Source: Phytomonospora sp040655735
Lineage (GTDB): Bacteria > Actinomycetota > Actinomycetes > Mycobacteriales > Micromonosporaceae
NCBI RefSeq assembly: GCF_040655735.1
Contig: NZ_JBFAKK010000009.1
Coordinates: 1 to 64,000, forward strand
Length of the DNA stretch: 64,000 nucleotides
Direction: 5' to 3'
Of this stretch, positions 1 to 13,200 are shown in pieces; position 1 is the first letter of the stretch, and each line of letters begins with the position of its first letter. The notes beneath the pieces were generated by a model. The model was not told the origin of the DNA and ran no database searches. It was given only the letters and a program-made list of their open reading frames with translations. The translations under genes and the position numbers were made by a program.

Positions 1-850
1 TGGGACGGAGTCCCAGCGGGGTCCGGGGCGGAGCTCCGGTGGGGGTGCGGGGGGCGAAGCCCCCGGCCGGGGGTTGACCTTGGGGCTGGGGGTTGAGGGT
101 TGGGGTGGGGCGTGGGCTTGAGGCCGGGGCTGGGCTTAACGCCGGGGCTGGGCTTAACGCCGGGGTGGCTGCGGTGAGTAAGCCGGCTGCGGCAGGGTCC
201 CCGGGCTGGGGTGACGCCTGCTGGTGGTGGCCCGGGGTGGCGTACGCCTGCTGGTGGTGGCCCGGGTGGGGTGACGCCCTGCTCACCCGGAGGCAGTGGC
301 GGCGGGGCGGGACGCTGCGGCATAACCCCAGGGCTGGGGCTGGGGCTGGGGCTGCGCATGGTGGCCCGGGTGGGGTGACGCCTGATCACCCGGAGGCAGT
401 GACGGAGGGCGGGGCCGGTTGCGGCAGGGTCCCCGGGCTGGGATGACGCCTGACTTCTGTGCTTGCTTGGTCGGAGGCTAACGAAACCTCCTGACAGGCA
501 TGGGATCGGGCTGCGGCACCTCCTCCGGTGCCGGGTCCCCGAACTAAGGTGACGCCTGAACTGACGGGTCCCCCGCGTGGTCTGCCGGGTACCCGGCGCG
601 AAGCCACCGGCCCCCGCCCGGGGTCACGCCTGAACTGGCGGGTACCCCGCGCGAAGCCACCGGCCCCGGCCCGGGATGACGCCTGCACTGGCGGTACCCG
701 GTACCCGGCGCGAAGCCGCCGGCCCCCGCCCGGGATGACGCCTGCCCGGCGGGTACCCCGCGTGGTCTGCCGGGTCCCCGGCGCGAAGCCGCCACCCCCG
801 CCCTTTGGTGACGCCTGCATCGGCGCCGAACCGGGCCCGGCGCCCGCCGA
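1..850. repeat. GC-rich intergenic region with about ten iterated TGACGCCTG motifs
   Basis: No gene is supported here. A core TGACGCCTG, usually preceded by GG or GGGA, recurs at about 212, 376, 444, 550, 677, 736 and 809. Variants occur at 242 (TACGCCTG), 272 (TGACGCCCTG) and 624 (TCACGCCTG). Between copies from 550 to 820 longer blocks also repeat, such as CCCGGCGCGAAGCC followed by ACCGGCC or GCCGGCC, and CCGCGTGGTCTGCCGGGT. Spacing varies from about 30 to 106 bases, so this is a degenerate tandem or dispersed repeat, not a CRISPR array. Near 121-165 a second short unit (CCGGGGCTGGGCTTAACG) is duplicated head to tail. Open frames across this stretch are low-complexity Gly/Pro/Arg translations with no family resemblance. 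Confidence 0.7.
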
Positions 851-1271
851 AGACTTCGTAGGCTCCGCCCCCGTGACACAGCGAAGCGGCCTCCGCGCCG
901 GCATCCAGGACGCACAACTCACCGGACGCGACCCGATCCTCGGCCGTGGCGTCCACTGGTACGGCTGGAAGTGGTGGTTCCGCGCCGACGCCGGCGGTGG
1001 ACATTCCAGGCCAGTGGAGACCAGCCCGAACTCCTCGGCGCTCGCGACCCAGACAACCTCCTGCGCCCCCAGTCGGCCAAGGCCGACCACGACGCCGCCT
1101 GGGAGGTCGTGACGACCTGCGTCCAGGCCCGCACAGCCGACGAACTACCCGTGATCGGGCAGGCAGGACGGCAGCCATGCGCATGGCCGGCGAACACCGA
1201 GATCACCGACCCGGCGCTGACCCCCGAGGCCGAACACGCCGTCACCCGCCTCCGCGCAACTCGCCGACCCC
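850..1271 (+). pseudogene. possible gene remnant beside the NRPS1 terminus
   Basis: Two plus-strand frames look coding in turn. The first, to about 1000, includes the segment GRGVHWYGWKWWFRADAGG. A second frame from about 985 reads LLGARDPDNLLRPQSAKADHDAAWEVV and onward, with high third-position GC to about 1250. Joining them needs a frame change near 990-1000. No start codon with a ribosome binding site is visible, and the second frame runs without a stop into the antisense of NRPS1. I do not recognise the family. The reading as a decayed or rearranged 3' gene fragment is an inference; it may instead be chance high-GC open frame. Confidence 0.25.
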
Positions 1272-4200
1272 TCACCCGAACAACGCGTTCAGCGCGTCCA
1301 AGTCCTCCCCACTCAGATCCGTGGCATCCGTGTCGGAGATGGTCTTGTGGCTCTCCCCCAGCGACAGGCAATGCCGCACGACAGCGACCAGATTCCGCCC
1401 GTAGCTCCCCGCCAGCGTCTCCCCCTCGACCGGGGACAACACATGAGAGTCACACGTCACCGTCACCACCAAACCCTCACCGCGGTGCAGCACGTTGATC
1501 CGCACCCCCGCGTGGAACCGGTTGTCAGGATGCGACGGCACCCCACCGGTCGCAAAACGGGTACTGCCGAAGCCACCCGTCCCCTCCCCGTCCTGCCGGC
1601 CGAGGTAGTTGAAGGTGATCGGCGCCTCGATGGCGGCGTACCCCCCTTCCCGCAGCCCGTAGCCGATGCCGTCATGCGGCACCGCCCGCAGCGTCTCCTT
1701 AACCCCGACGATGGCCGCGGCCGGATCGGTCCCGCAGCCCAGGACCACCGGGTACATGCTCGTAAACCAGCCGACGGTCCGGTCGACCGCGGGCAGCGAC
1801 TCGTGACCGGTGCGGCCGTGGCGTTCCAGCCGCACGGCGACCCGGTCCTGCCCCGTCATCCCGCCGACGCTCATGGCCAGCGCCGCCAGCAGAAGGTCCT
1901 CCACGTCGGCGCTGTAGGCCGCGCCGGCGGGGCCGAGGAGGTCGGCGGTCGACGCCGGATCCAGCGTCGTCTCGCACACCGCGACCTCGCCGGGGACACC
2001 GCCGCTGCCGACAAGGCCCGCGACGGCGGCGGCGCGATCGACGGCGTCCCAGTAGGCGTTCTCCTCGGGGGTGACGGCGAGCGCGTCGAGCGCCCGGCCC
2101 CAGTCGCTCAGCGAGGCCGTCTTCTCCGGCAGCGCGATGGGCCGGTTCGACTGCGCCGCACGGATTCCCGCCAGCACGTCCTCGACGAGCACGAGCCAGG
2201 AGACGGCGTCGACGACGAGGTGGTGGGCGGCCAGGAACAGCCGCGACCCGGTCGGCGAGCTCACCAGCGCGGCCCGCAACAGCGGGCCGCGGTCGAGGTC
2301 CATCGACGCGTGCAGCCGGTCGGCGGCCCGCGCGACGGTGTCGTCGAGCCCGCCGGCGTCGGTGTCGTGGTGCTCGAAGCCGTAGGCGAGCTCCCCGGTG
2401 GAGCGGATGACCAGCGTCTCGTCGGCGACGGTGGCGCGCAGCGCGTCATGGTGCGCCCAGACCGCGTCGAGCACGGCCCGGACCTGCGCGGCCGAGGCGA
2501 AGCCGACGTCGACGACCATGTCCTGGTTGAAGTGCGCGGGCGCGGCGAGCCCCCAGCCGAAGAACTCCGCAAGGATCGGTGAGGCGCCCTCGACGCGGCC
2601 GGTGACCTCGCCCTGCTCGAACACGCTCACGGTCTTGCGCCCGACGCGGGGCGCCAGCTCGCGCGCGGTCATCGCGGCCATCACCGCGCCCACCGACACC
2701 TCGTACCCGGCCGCGCGCAGCCGCGACACGACGCGGATCGCCTTGATGGAGTCGCCGCCGAGCTCGAAGAACCCGTCGGTCGCGCCCACCGCCGCGAGGC
2801 CCAGCACGTCGGCGAAGGCCTCGCACACCGCGCTCTCGACCTCGTCGGCGGGCAGGGTGCGCTCGGTGTTCAGCGTCGGCGCGGGGAGGGCCGCCCGGTC
2901 GAGCTTTCCGTTGCGCGTCAACGGGATCTCGTCGATGGCCACGAAGTACGCCGGCACCATGTAGGCCGGCAGCCGCTCGGTGAGGAACGCGCGCACGTCG
3001 GGCTCACCGCCGGTGGCGACCACGTAGGCGGTGAGGGTGGCGGCGTGGTCGGGCCCGAGATCGGCGACCACGACGGTGTCGCGGACCTCGGGGTGGCTGC
3101 GGATCGCGGTCTCGATCTCGCCGACCTCGATGCGGTACCCGCGCACCTTCACCTGCGCGTCGTCCACGCGCCCCAGGAACTCCAGGTTCCCGTCGGGCAG
3201 CCAGCGGGCGCGGTCGCCCGTCCGGTAGAGCCGGCCCTCCCCGAAGGGGTTGGCGACGAAGCGTTCCGCGGTGAGTTCGGGCAGCCCGACATACCCGCTG
3301 GACAGGCCGTCGCCGGCGGCGCACAGCTCCCCGATCTCCCCGATGCCGCACAGGCGCTCGCCGTCCATGACATAGGCCCGGGTGTTCGACACCGGCCTGC
3401 CGATCGGGATCCGCGCGGGCGAGTCCGCGCCCGTGTCGAGCCAGCCGGTGGCCAGGACGGTCGTCTCGGTGGGCCCGAAGGCGTTGACGTAGCCGACACC
3501 CGCGCGGCGTGCCTTCTCCACGACGGCGAGGCTTGAGGCGCCGCCACCGGTGGTGACGATCCGCATCGGCAGCCCCTCGCACTGGAGGTAGTACTGCGGC
3601 GGGAGGAGCCCGAGGGTGACGCCCTGCCGGCGGGCCTCGCGCACCAGCAGGTCGGCGTCGTGGACGACGTCCTGGTCGACGATGAGCAGGCTCGCGCCGT
3701 TGAGCAGGGAGAGGCCGATCTCCCAGACGGCGGCGTCGAAGGTGAGGTTGGAGAACTGGAGGACCCGGTCGGCGGGGACGACGCCGTAGGTCTCGCGGAG
3801 GTAGGCGCGCAGGTTGGCGACGCCCCGGTGGGACAGCATCACGCCCTTGGGCGCACCGGTCGTGCCGGAGGTGTAGATGCAGTAGGCGGGGTCCTGCGGC
3901 GACGGCAGGCGGTCGGTGCGGATCTCGGCCGCACCGCGCAGCGACGCGAGGTCGCGGACGGCGTACCCGTCGAGCATCCCCCCGAGGGAGGCGACGATCT
4001 CGTCGGCGCGCGGACCGTAGGTCAAGACCGCGCGCATCGAGCCGTCCGACACGATCCGGCGGATCCGCTCGGCCGGTGAGCCCACGTCGAGGGGGACGTA
4101 GAAGCAGCCGGCGAGCATGGTGCCGAGGATGCCGACGATGAGATCGAAGCTGCGCTCGCCGAGGATCCCGACGCCGGCGCCCCGGGGGACTCCGTCCTCG

Positions 4201-7200
4201 GCGAGGGCCCCGGCGACCTTCGCCGCCGCTTCGGCCAGCTCCCGGTAGGTCATCGTCTCCTCGCGCCACACGAGGGCCGTGCGGTCGGGGTGCTCCCGCA
4301 CCCCGTCGAGGAACGCGCTGACGGCCGTCATGTCCGCCGGGTAAGGCAGGGTGGTCCGGTTGAACTCCTCGACGACCGTCGCGGTCTCGCCCGGCAGCAG
4401 CGTCGACACCTCACCGAGCGGCGCGGCGGTGTTGCCGGCGAACTGTTCGAGGACGTGCAGGACCCGCGCGAGGACGCGCTCGGCGTCGGCCGGTGCCAGC
4501 ACGGCGCGGTCGTGGAGCACGCTGAACGACAGCTCCTCGCCCTCCTGCTGGGCGACGAGGTTCAACGCGTAGCCGGTCTCCTCCTCGCGAGCCCGCTCGA
4601 AGGTGAGGCCACCGCCGTCGAGCACGCCCTCCTCGACGTGGAAGTTCTCGAAGGCGAACAGGCACTGGACGAGGTTCTCGACGCCGGCGAGGGACTGGAT
4701 GCGCGCGAGGGAGCCGTGATCGTGCTCGGCCGAGGCGGCGGCCTGGTCGCGGACGGCTTCGACCAGGTCGGCGACGGTGCCGTCGGCGGGAATCTGGACG
4801 CGGACGGGGATGGTGTTGATGAACAGGCCGACGGTCTTGTCGATGCCCGGCAGCGGCGCGTCGCGGCCGGAGACGACCTTCCCGAACACCACATCGGGTT
4901 CGCCGACAGCGCGTGAGAGCACGATGCCCCAGGCGGCCTCGGCGGCGTGGGCCAAGGTCACCCCGCGAGCGGCGAACACGTCGGTCAGCCGCCGTGCGAG
5001 CGCGCCGTCGCTGGAGGCGAGGACCCGGCCGACGCCGGTCCCACCGCCGGAGCCGGAGACGGCGGCGGTCGAGTCGTACTCGTCGAGGAGCCGCGACCAG
5101 TAGCGGTCGGTCTCATCGGAGTCGCGGTCGGCGAGGTGCCGGACGTAGGCGGCGTACGAGGGCGTCTCGGTGCGCTCAGCCGGCGAGGTGCCGCCGACGG
5201 CGGCGCGGTAGTGACCGAGGAAGTCACCGAACAATGTGGACAGTGACCAGCCGTCGAGCACGATGTGATGGTAGGTCCACACCAGACGGAGCACCTGCCG
5301 CTCGTCCTCGGTGGTGCGGATCGCGGTGACACGAAGAAGCGGGTCGCGGGCCAGGTCGAAGCCGCGTGCGACGTCCTCGGCCAGCAGCCGCTCGATCGCC
5401 GCGCGGGCCTCGGCCTCACCGACGCCGGACAGGTCGACGACGGCGAATCCGGGTTCCCGGTTCGGCAGCACGACCTGGCGCGGCCGGGCGAGATCCTGGG
5501 ACGGGAACGCCGTCCTGAGCACGGCGTGGTCGGCCGTCGAGGTCCGCAGTGCCGTCGCGACGGCCCCGAGGTCGAAGGGTCCGGACTCGTCGCCGGCGAA
5601 GAAGACCTGTTGGACGATGTACGCGCCGCTCTCCGGGTCCTCAAGGCCGTGGAAGAGCATCCCCTCCTGCAAGGGCGTCAGATCGGCGATGTCGGCGTGC
5701 CCGGGGTGCAGCGACTCGATGCGGGCGAGGTCCTCGCGGCTCAGGGGCACGGCGACCGAGTAGTCGGAGGGCGTCCTGCGCCGCGTGGTCTGGCCGAGGC
5801 AGTGGCCGACCACGGTGGTGAGGTCGTCAAGGTAGCGGTCGGCGAGGCGGGTCAGTTCGGCCCCGGTGAGCACGCCCGGATCCGCGGAGAAGGTGACGGC
5901 CAGCCGCTCGTCGCGGACCAGCGCGTTGATCCGCACGCCCTTCGGGAGCCGGTTGTCCGGGTGGGTCGGAGTGCCCGTCCGGGAGAACACGGTCGCGCCG
6001 AAACCACCCGGTGCGGTGTCCTGGCGGGCGAGGTAGTTGAAGGTGATCGAGGCGTCCACGGCCGCGTAGCCGCCAGGGCGCAGGCCGTAGCCGAAGCCCT
6101 CGTGCGGAACCGCGCGCAGCGTCTCCTTGGTGGCCACGACCGCCTCGCCCGGGTCGGTGCCGGCCGCGAGGACGACCGGGAACATGGTGGTGAACCAGCC
6201 GACCGTGCGGTCGGCCGCCGGCAGCGACGCGTGCCCCGACCTGCCGTGGCGTTCCAGGCGCACGGCGATCCGGTCCTGCCCGGTCAGGTCCGCGACGGTC
6301 ATCGCCAGGCCCGCGAGCAGGAGGTCCTCGACGTCGGCGTGGTAGGCCGCGCCGGCCCCGCTCAGCAGGCCGGCGGTGACCTCGCGGTCGAGGACGACCT
6401 CGCGCTCACCTCCGCCCGCGTCAGCCCCACCGGTGCGCAGGGCAGCGCCGGCGCAGGCACGGTCGACCCGGTCCCAGTACTCCCCTTCGCGGGGAACGAG
6501 AGTCGGCGCGAGCGCCGCGGCGGCCTTCGTCCAGTCGGTGAGGGCGGCGGTCTTCTCGGGCGGTGCGAACTTCCGGCCGGCCTGTGCCGCGCGGATGCCG
6601 GAGAGGGTGTCCTCGACGATGATCTGCCAGGACACGGCGTCGACGACGAGGTGGTGCGCGGCGAGGAACAGGCGGGAGCCGTGCGGCGCGGTCACCAGCC
6701 CGGCCCGCAAGAGCGGGCCGTTTTCGAGGTCCATCGAGGCGTGGAGCTCGTCGGCGAGCGCCGTGACGGCGTGGTCGAGTTCGCCGGCGTCGAGACCGGT
6801 GGCGTCGCGGTGTTCGAAGCGGTAGCGGAGGTCCTCGGCGGAGCGGATGTGCAAAGCCCGGTCGGTGACGACGGCGCGCAGCGCGTCGTGGTGGCTCCAG
6901 ACGGCGTCGAGGGCGGTGCGGACGTGGGCGGCCGTGGCGGTGCCGACGTCGACGAGGACGTCCTGGTTGAAGTGGGCGGGCGCGGTGAGGTTCCAGGCGA
7001 AGAACTCCTCGACGATCGGGGAGGCTCCGCCGACGGGTCCGGTGACCTCGCCCTGCTCGAAGGCGCTGGTGCTCTTGGGCACGACGCGGCGCGCGACCTC
7101 CCGGGCGGTCATGCCGGCCATGACGTCGCCGACCTTCGCCTCGAACCCTGCGGCCCGGATCCCCGAGACGACGCGGATCGCCTTGATGGAGTCGCCGCCC

Positions 7201-10200
7201 AGCTCGAAGAAGGAGTCGAGCGCGCCGACCGCCTCGACGCCGAGGACCCGCGCGAAGACGGCGCACACCGCCTCCTCGGTCTCGTCGGCGGCGGCGGTGA
7301 ACTCCGTGCCGGAGCCGGCCGCAACGGGTGCGGGCAGCGCGCGGCGGTCGAGCTTTCCGTTGCGTGTCACGGGGATCGCGGGGATCTCGACGAGGTACGC
7401 CGGGACCATGTAGCCCGGCAGCCGCTCGGTGAGGAAGGTGCGCAGGCGCGCGAGGTCGAGGCCGGTGCCGGCGACGACGTAGGCGATCAGCGCGGCCGTG
7501 CGGTCGTCCTCCCGGTGGGCGAGGACGACGGTGTCGCCGATGCCGTCGAAGGCGCGGACGGCGGTCTCGACGTCGGCGAGTTCGACGCGGTAGCCCCGGA
7601 TCTTGATCTGCTCGTCGTCGAGGCGGCCGAGGAACTCGACGGTGCCGTCGGCGAGCCAGCGGGCGCGGTCCCCGGTCCGGTAGATCGTGCCGGTCCCGTG
7701 CGGGGCGGCGACGAAGCGCCGGGCGGTCAGCTCGGGGAGCCCGAGGTATCCCAGGGAGAGCCCGTCCCCGCCCGTGCAGAGCTCGCCGGTCTCGCCGACG
7801 CCGCACAGGCGGTCGCCGTCGAGGACGAGGACCGTGGTGTTGGTGATGGGCCGTCCGAGGGGGACGGTCCGGGTGGGTACGCGCGGGAGGGGGTGGGTGG
7901 TGGTGAAGGTGGTGTTCTCCGTGGGGCCGTAGCCGTTGACGACGGTGATGTCGGGGACGGCGTCGTGGACGAGGCGCACGTGCCCGGCGCTGACGGCCTC
8001 CCCTCCGATGAGCAGCCGGTCGAGGCCGGTGAAGGCGTCGGGCGCGGTGACGGCGATGTGGTTGAACAGCGAGACGGTCAGCCACATGACGGTGGCGCCG
8101 TGCTCGGCGACCAGTGTGCCCAGGCGGCCGGGGCCGAGCAGATCGTCGCGGTCGGGGACGACGAGGGTTCCGCCGTTGAGCCACATGCCCCAGATCTCGA
8201 AGGTGGACGCGTCGAAGGCGAGGGATCCCGTCTGTACCAGCACATCCCGCTCGTTCAGGGGAAGGGCCTCGTTGCCGCACACCAGCCGCAGGACGGCGCG
8301 GTGCGGGATGAGGCTCCCTTTGGGACGGCCGGTCGTGCCGGAGGTGAACATGACGTAGGCGACGTCGTCGCCGCCGGGCACGCGCGGGAGAGCAGGCGGG
8401 TGTTCGCCCGCGGCGGCCTCCGCGACGTCGATGATCCGGGCGGCCGGCGCGACCTGGCGTGCGTAACTGGTCGCCCGCTCCCCCGCGGTGACGATCACCG
8501 AGACGGCGGCGTCCTCGGCGATCAGGGCACCGCGCGAGGCGGGCGCGCCGATGTCGAGCGGGACGTAGGCGGCCCCGGACAAGACGACGCCGAGCAGGCC
8601 GGTGAGCAGTCCCGCGCTCGGGTCGCCGGTCACGCCGACCACGTCTCCGACGCCCACGCCGGCGCGGTGGAGGGCCCCGGCGATCCGGCCGGCGCGGTCG
8701 GCGAGTTCGCGGTAGCGGATCCGTTCGCCGCCGCTGACGAGCGCGACCCGGTCGGGGTGGGTGGCGGCCGTGCGCGCGAACTGCTCGCCGATCCAGCCGT
8801 CGCGGGGGTAGTCGGCGCGGGTGCCGCCGAAGGTCTCCAGGACCAGGCCGGCCTCACCGGGCAGGAGCGTGGAGACCTCGCCGACAGTTCCGCCGCCGGT
8901 GGCGAACTGTTCGAGGACGACCGCGAGGCGGGCCATGGCGCGCTCGGCGTCCGCCGCGCACAGCTGGGCCTTGTCGTGGAGGGCGACGAACTCCAGTTCG
9001 TCGCCGATCCGCTGGACCGTGACGGTCAGCGGGTAGTTCGTCGCCTCCTCGGCCCGCTCGAACTCCAGGCCCGCACCGTCGAGGGCGCCCTCGTCGACGT
9101 GGTAGTTCTCGAAGGCGAACAGGGACCCGACGAGCCCTTCGACGCCGGAGAGGGACTGGATGCGGGCGAGGGAGCCGTGGTCGTGCTCGGCCGAGGCGAC
9201 GGCCTGGTCGCGGACCGCGTCGAGGAGTCCCGCGACGGACGTGCCGGCGGTCACCCGGATGCGGACGGGGATGGTGTTGATGAACAGGCCGACCGTCTTG
9301 TCCACCCCGGGCAGGGGCACGTCGCGGCCGGAGACGACCTTCCCGAACACCACGTCCGGTGAGCCGCACGCCCGTGACAGCACCAGTCCCCAGGCGGCCT
9401 CGGCGGCGTGGGCCAGGGTGACGCCCCGGGAGGCGAAGGCGTCGGTCAGCCGGCGTGCCAGCCCGCTGTCGCTCGACCGCGCGAGCCTGCCGACTCCGCT
9501 GTCGCCGGGGGTCTCGCCGTTGGCGGCGGTGGGAACGGCGGCGGCGGTCTCGTAGCCGTCGAGGAGCCGCGACCAGTAGCGGTCGAACTCCTCGGTCCCG
9601 CGATCGGTGGCCCAGCGCACGAAGGACGCGTAGGTGGGGATCGGGCCGCCGTCGCGCTCACCGGGGGGCAGGGGCCGGCCCGGGTCGCCCAGCGCGGTGT
9701 AGATCTGGCTGAACCGGCGGCACAGCTCGGCGAGGCTCCAGCCGTCGAGAAGGATGTGGTGGTGGGTGAAGACCAACCGGGTGGTCTCACCGGCGGTGAA
9801 GGCGTCGCAGCGGAACAGCGGCCCACGGCGCAGGTCGAAGGGGCGCTCGTGCTGCCGGGCCGACCGCAGGCGCACGGCCTCCTGTCGCTCCGCGGTGGAC
9901 AGTCCGCTCTGGTCGAAGTGGTGGAACTCGATGCCCTGACCGGCCAGGACCAGCTGGTGGGGCGCGGTCAGCTCCTCCCAGGCGAAGACCGTGCGCAGGG
10001 TGGGGGTCAGACGCGCCAGCTCGGCCATCGCCCGCGCCAGGCGGCCGGGTTCGGCGGCCACGGGGAAGGAGTACTCCACCTGAACGACGTGGTCGGAGTC
10101 CGCCTCGCGCAGGTACTCGTAGAGCAGGCCCTCCTGTAGCGGCGACAGCGGACAGACCGACTCCACCCCGGCGTCCTCGCCGTCAAGCAGCGCGTCGAGC

Positions 10201-13200
10201 TGGGCGACGGTCGTCCCCCGCAGGCCGAAGTCGGCGGGCACGGCCCTCAGGTTCGTACGCCGGGCCGGGTCGGCCGCCCAGCTCAGCAGGGACTCGCGCA
10301 GCTTCGCGCCGAAGGCCGCGGCCTCGGCCTCGGTGGCGAGGTCGGCGCGCAGTTCGACGTCGACGACGAACTCGCCGTCGACGAGCGCCGCGTCGACGCT
10401 CATCCTGTTCCGGTCCAGGTTGAGCGCCGAGGACGGCTCACCGTAAGGGTTGAGGCCGGCTCCGAGTCCGGACAGGTCCCCGAGGTAGTTGACCGTGCCG
10501 AGCGTCTCCGGCGGGCTCTCCAGCAGGAGACCGGCCGTCGTCCCGCTCGCCGGTACCAGCCGCAAGGTGTTGCGCACGGACCTGAGCAGCTCGGTGGCGT
10601 CCTCGTGGAACGGCAGCACCACCGGATAGGTGCTGGTGAACCAGCCGACCGTCGCCGACACGTCGAGCTCGCCCAAGCCGGGCAGCTCGGAGCGGCCGTG
10701 CGACTCCATCGTCAGCGGCACCCGGCCGAGGTCCCACACGTCGTGCGCGGCCGCGACGACGGCGGCGACGAGCAGTTCCTGGACGTCGGCGTCGCGTTCG
10801 GACGCGCGGTCCCCGGCGAGCGCGGCGCCGGTCGCGCGGTCGAGGGCCAGGCGCTGCCTCCGGCGGCCGGTGCCGGCGCCCGGGACGGACGGCAGCGCGG
10901 GCACGGCGTCGGCGACCTGCGTCCAGTACGCGTGATCGCGCCGGGCCTGGGGGGTCTGGCCGAAGGCGTCGAGAGCGGTGGCCCAGTCGAGGAAGGAGGC
11001 GGACGTGGAGGGAGCGGGCGGGGGCGTGCCGGCGGCGAGCGCGTCGGTGATCGCGGCGATGTCGCGGGCGATGATGTGCCAGGACACGCCGTCGACGACG
11101 AGGTGGTGGATCGCCAGGAAGAGCGTGGTGCGCTGCGGCATGCGCACGACGGCGGCGCGGACGAGCGGGCCGTTCGCGAGGTCGCAGGCGGCGCTCAGGG
11201 CGGTGGCCCGGCGTGCTCGTTCGGCGACGGCGTCGTCCTCGCTGTGGCCGGTGAGGTCCCAGTCCTCCAGCACGGGCGGGGCGGCGTCGGCGAACGGGGG
11301 CACGACGAGACGGCCGTCGCGGACAGTGGCGGTGAGGATCCGGTGGCGTGCGGTCAGCTCGCGCAGCACCGCCGGGAGTTCGGCCCGGGAGCAGGAGCCG
11401 AGAGGCAGCTCGGCGGTCTGGTGGTGGTGGTTCGGGGCGCGGTAGTCCCGGCCGAAGAAGTCGGCGAGGACGGGCGTCGCGGTGACCTCGCCCTCCTGGA
11501 TCCCCTGCTGCGCCGGCGTCGCGAGGGCTTCGACGTGCTTGGCCATCTCGGCGGGCGTGAGCGAGCCCATCACGTCGCGGACGCCGAGGCGGTGGCCCCG
11601 GCCGGCGAGCGCGGAGACGAGCAGGATCGCCTTGATCGAGTCGCCGCCGAGCAGGAAGAAGTTCGCGTCCATGCTCAGCGTGTCCAGCTTGAGCACTTCA
11701 CGGATCGCGTCGTGGACGGCGGTCTCGGCCGGTGTCGCGGGCTCGACGACGCGCGTTTCGGCACGGGCGGGCAACGGCCGCTCGCGAAGCGCGGCACGGT
11801 CGAGCTTCCCGTTGGAGGTCAAGGGCAGGCTGTCCAGCCGGACGACGACGGCGGGCACCATGTAGTCGGGCAGGGCGGCCCGCAGCCGGGTGGCGACCTC
11901 GTCCTCGCCGACCTCGCCGGCGCAGGTGTAGAACGCGGCGAGGGAGTCGCCCCGGACGACCACGGCCGCCGACGTCACGCCGGGCACGGCCTCCATGGTC
12001 CGCGCGATCTCGTCGGGCTCGACGCGAAAGCCCCGGATCTTGACCTGCTCGTCGAGGCGGCCGAGGTGCTCGAAGGACCCGTCGGGCAGCGTCCGCCCGC
12101 GGTCACCGGTCCGGTAGAAGCGTCCCGAGCCCTCCCCGAAAGGGTCGACGATGAACTTGTCGGCGGTCAGCTCGGGCGCGCCGAGGTAGCCGCGGGCGAC
12201 ACCGGCGCCGCCGATCCAGATCTCTCCGGGCAGCCCCCTGCCGACCTGCCGTCCGTTGCGGACGATGCGCACGTCCGCGCCGGGGATCGGCGCGCCGATG
12301 GACATCCGCGCCGAACCCGGCTCGTGCCGGTGGCAGGTGGCGTCCACCGTCGCCTCGGTGGGGCCGTAGACGTTGTAGACGGTCGCGCCGGTCAGCGCCG
12401 CCGCCCGGTCGGCCGTCGCGACGTCCAGCGGCTCCCCGCCGACCAGGACGCACTTCAGCGCCGGGGCGTTCGCCTCCCACGCTCCGCAGAGCACGCCGAG
12501 ATAGGTGGGGGTGCAGTCGATGGCGTCGACGTTCCAGGCGCGCAGGTCGGCGGCGAGCGCGGCGACGTCGTCGCGCTGGTCCTCCGTGATGACGCGCAGG
12601 TGGCGGCCGGTGGTGAGGGCGCCGAAGATCATCTTGATGGAGGCGTCGAAGGCGAAGGAGGCGACCAGCGCGACGGTGCGGACGTCCTCGATGGTCAGCA
12701 GGGGGTCCATGAAGTTGGCGCAGAGGTTGGCCAGCCCGGCGTCCTCGACGACGACGCCCTTCGGTGTTCCCGAGGTGCCCGAGGTGTAGATGCAGTAGAC
12801 GGCGGAGTCCGGCGGCGGGTCGGGCAGCTCGCCGGCGTGGGCGCCCGGGACCGGGAGGGTCGTCAGGTCGAGGACCGGCAGGTCCGTCGGCAGGCGCCCG
12901 TCGCAGACGACGACGCAGCGTGGCGCGCAGTCGCCCAGGAGAAGGCCGAGGCGCTCCTCGGGGTTGTCCCGGCTGAGCGGCACGAACGCCGCGCCCAGCG
13001 CCAGGACCGCCAGTTCGGCGACGATCATGCGTTCGCTGCGGCGGGCGACCACGGCGACCCGGTCGCCCGGCTCGACGCCGAGCGCCGACAGGGAGGCGGC
13101 GGTCTCGGCGACGACGTCCCGGAGCTCGCGGTAGGTCAGCGTCCGGTCCGCACAGGAGAGGGCGGGCCGGTCGGCGTGATCGGTGGCGCGCTGGCCGAAC

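Noticed and set aside
209..820. CRISPR array
   Set aside because: Repeat units are only about 9 bases and degenerate, and spacing varies from about 30 to 106 bases.
5265..9362. Very long plus-strand open frame opposite NRPS1
   Set aside because: It is a mirror frame of a high-GC gene: composition is Gly/Asp/Val/Arg-rich with no family motif, while the minus strand has complete NRPS domains.
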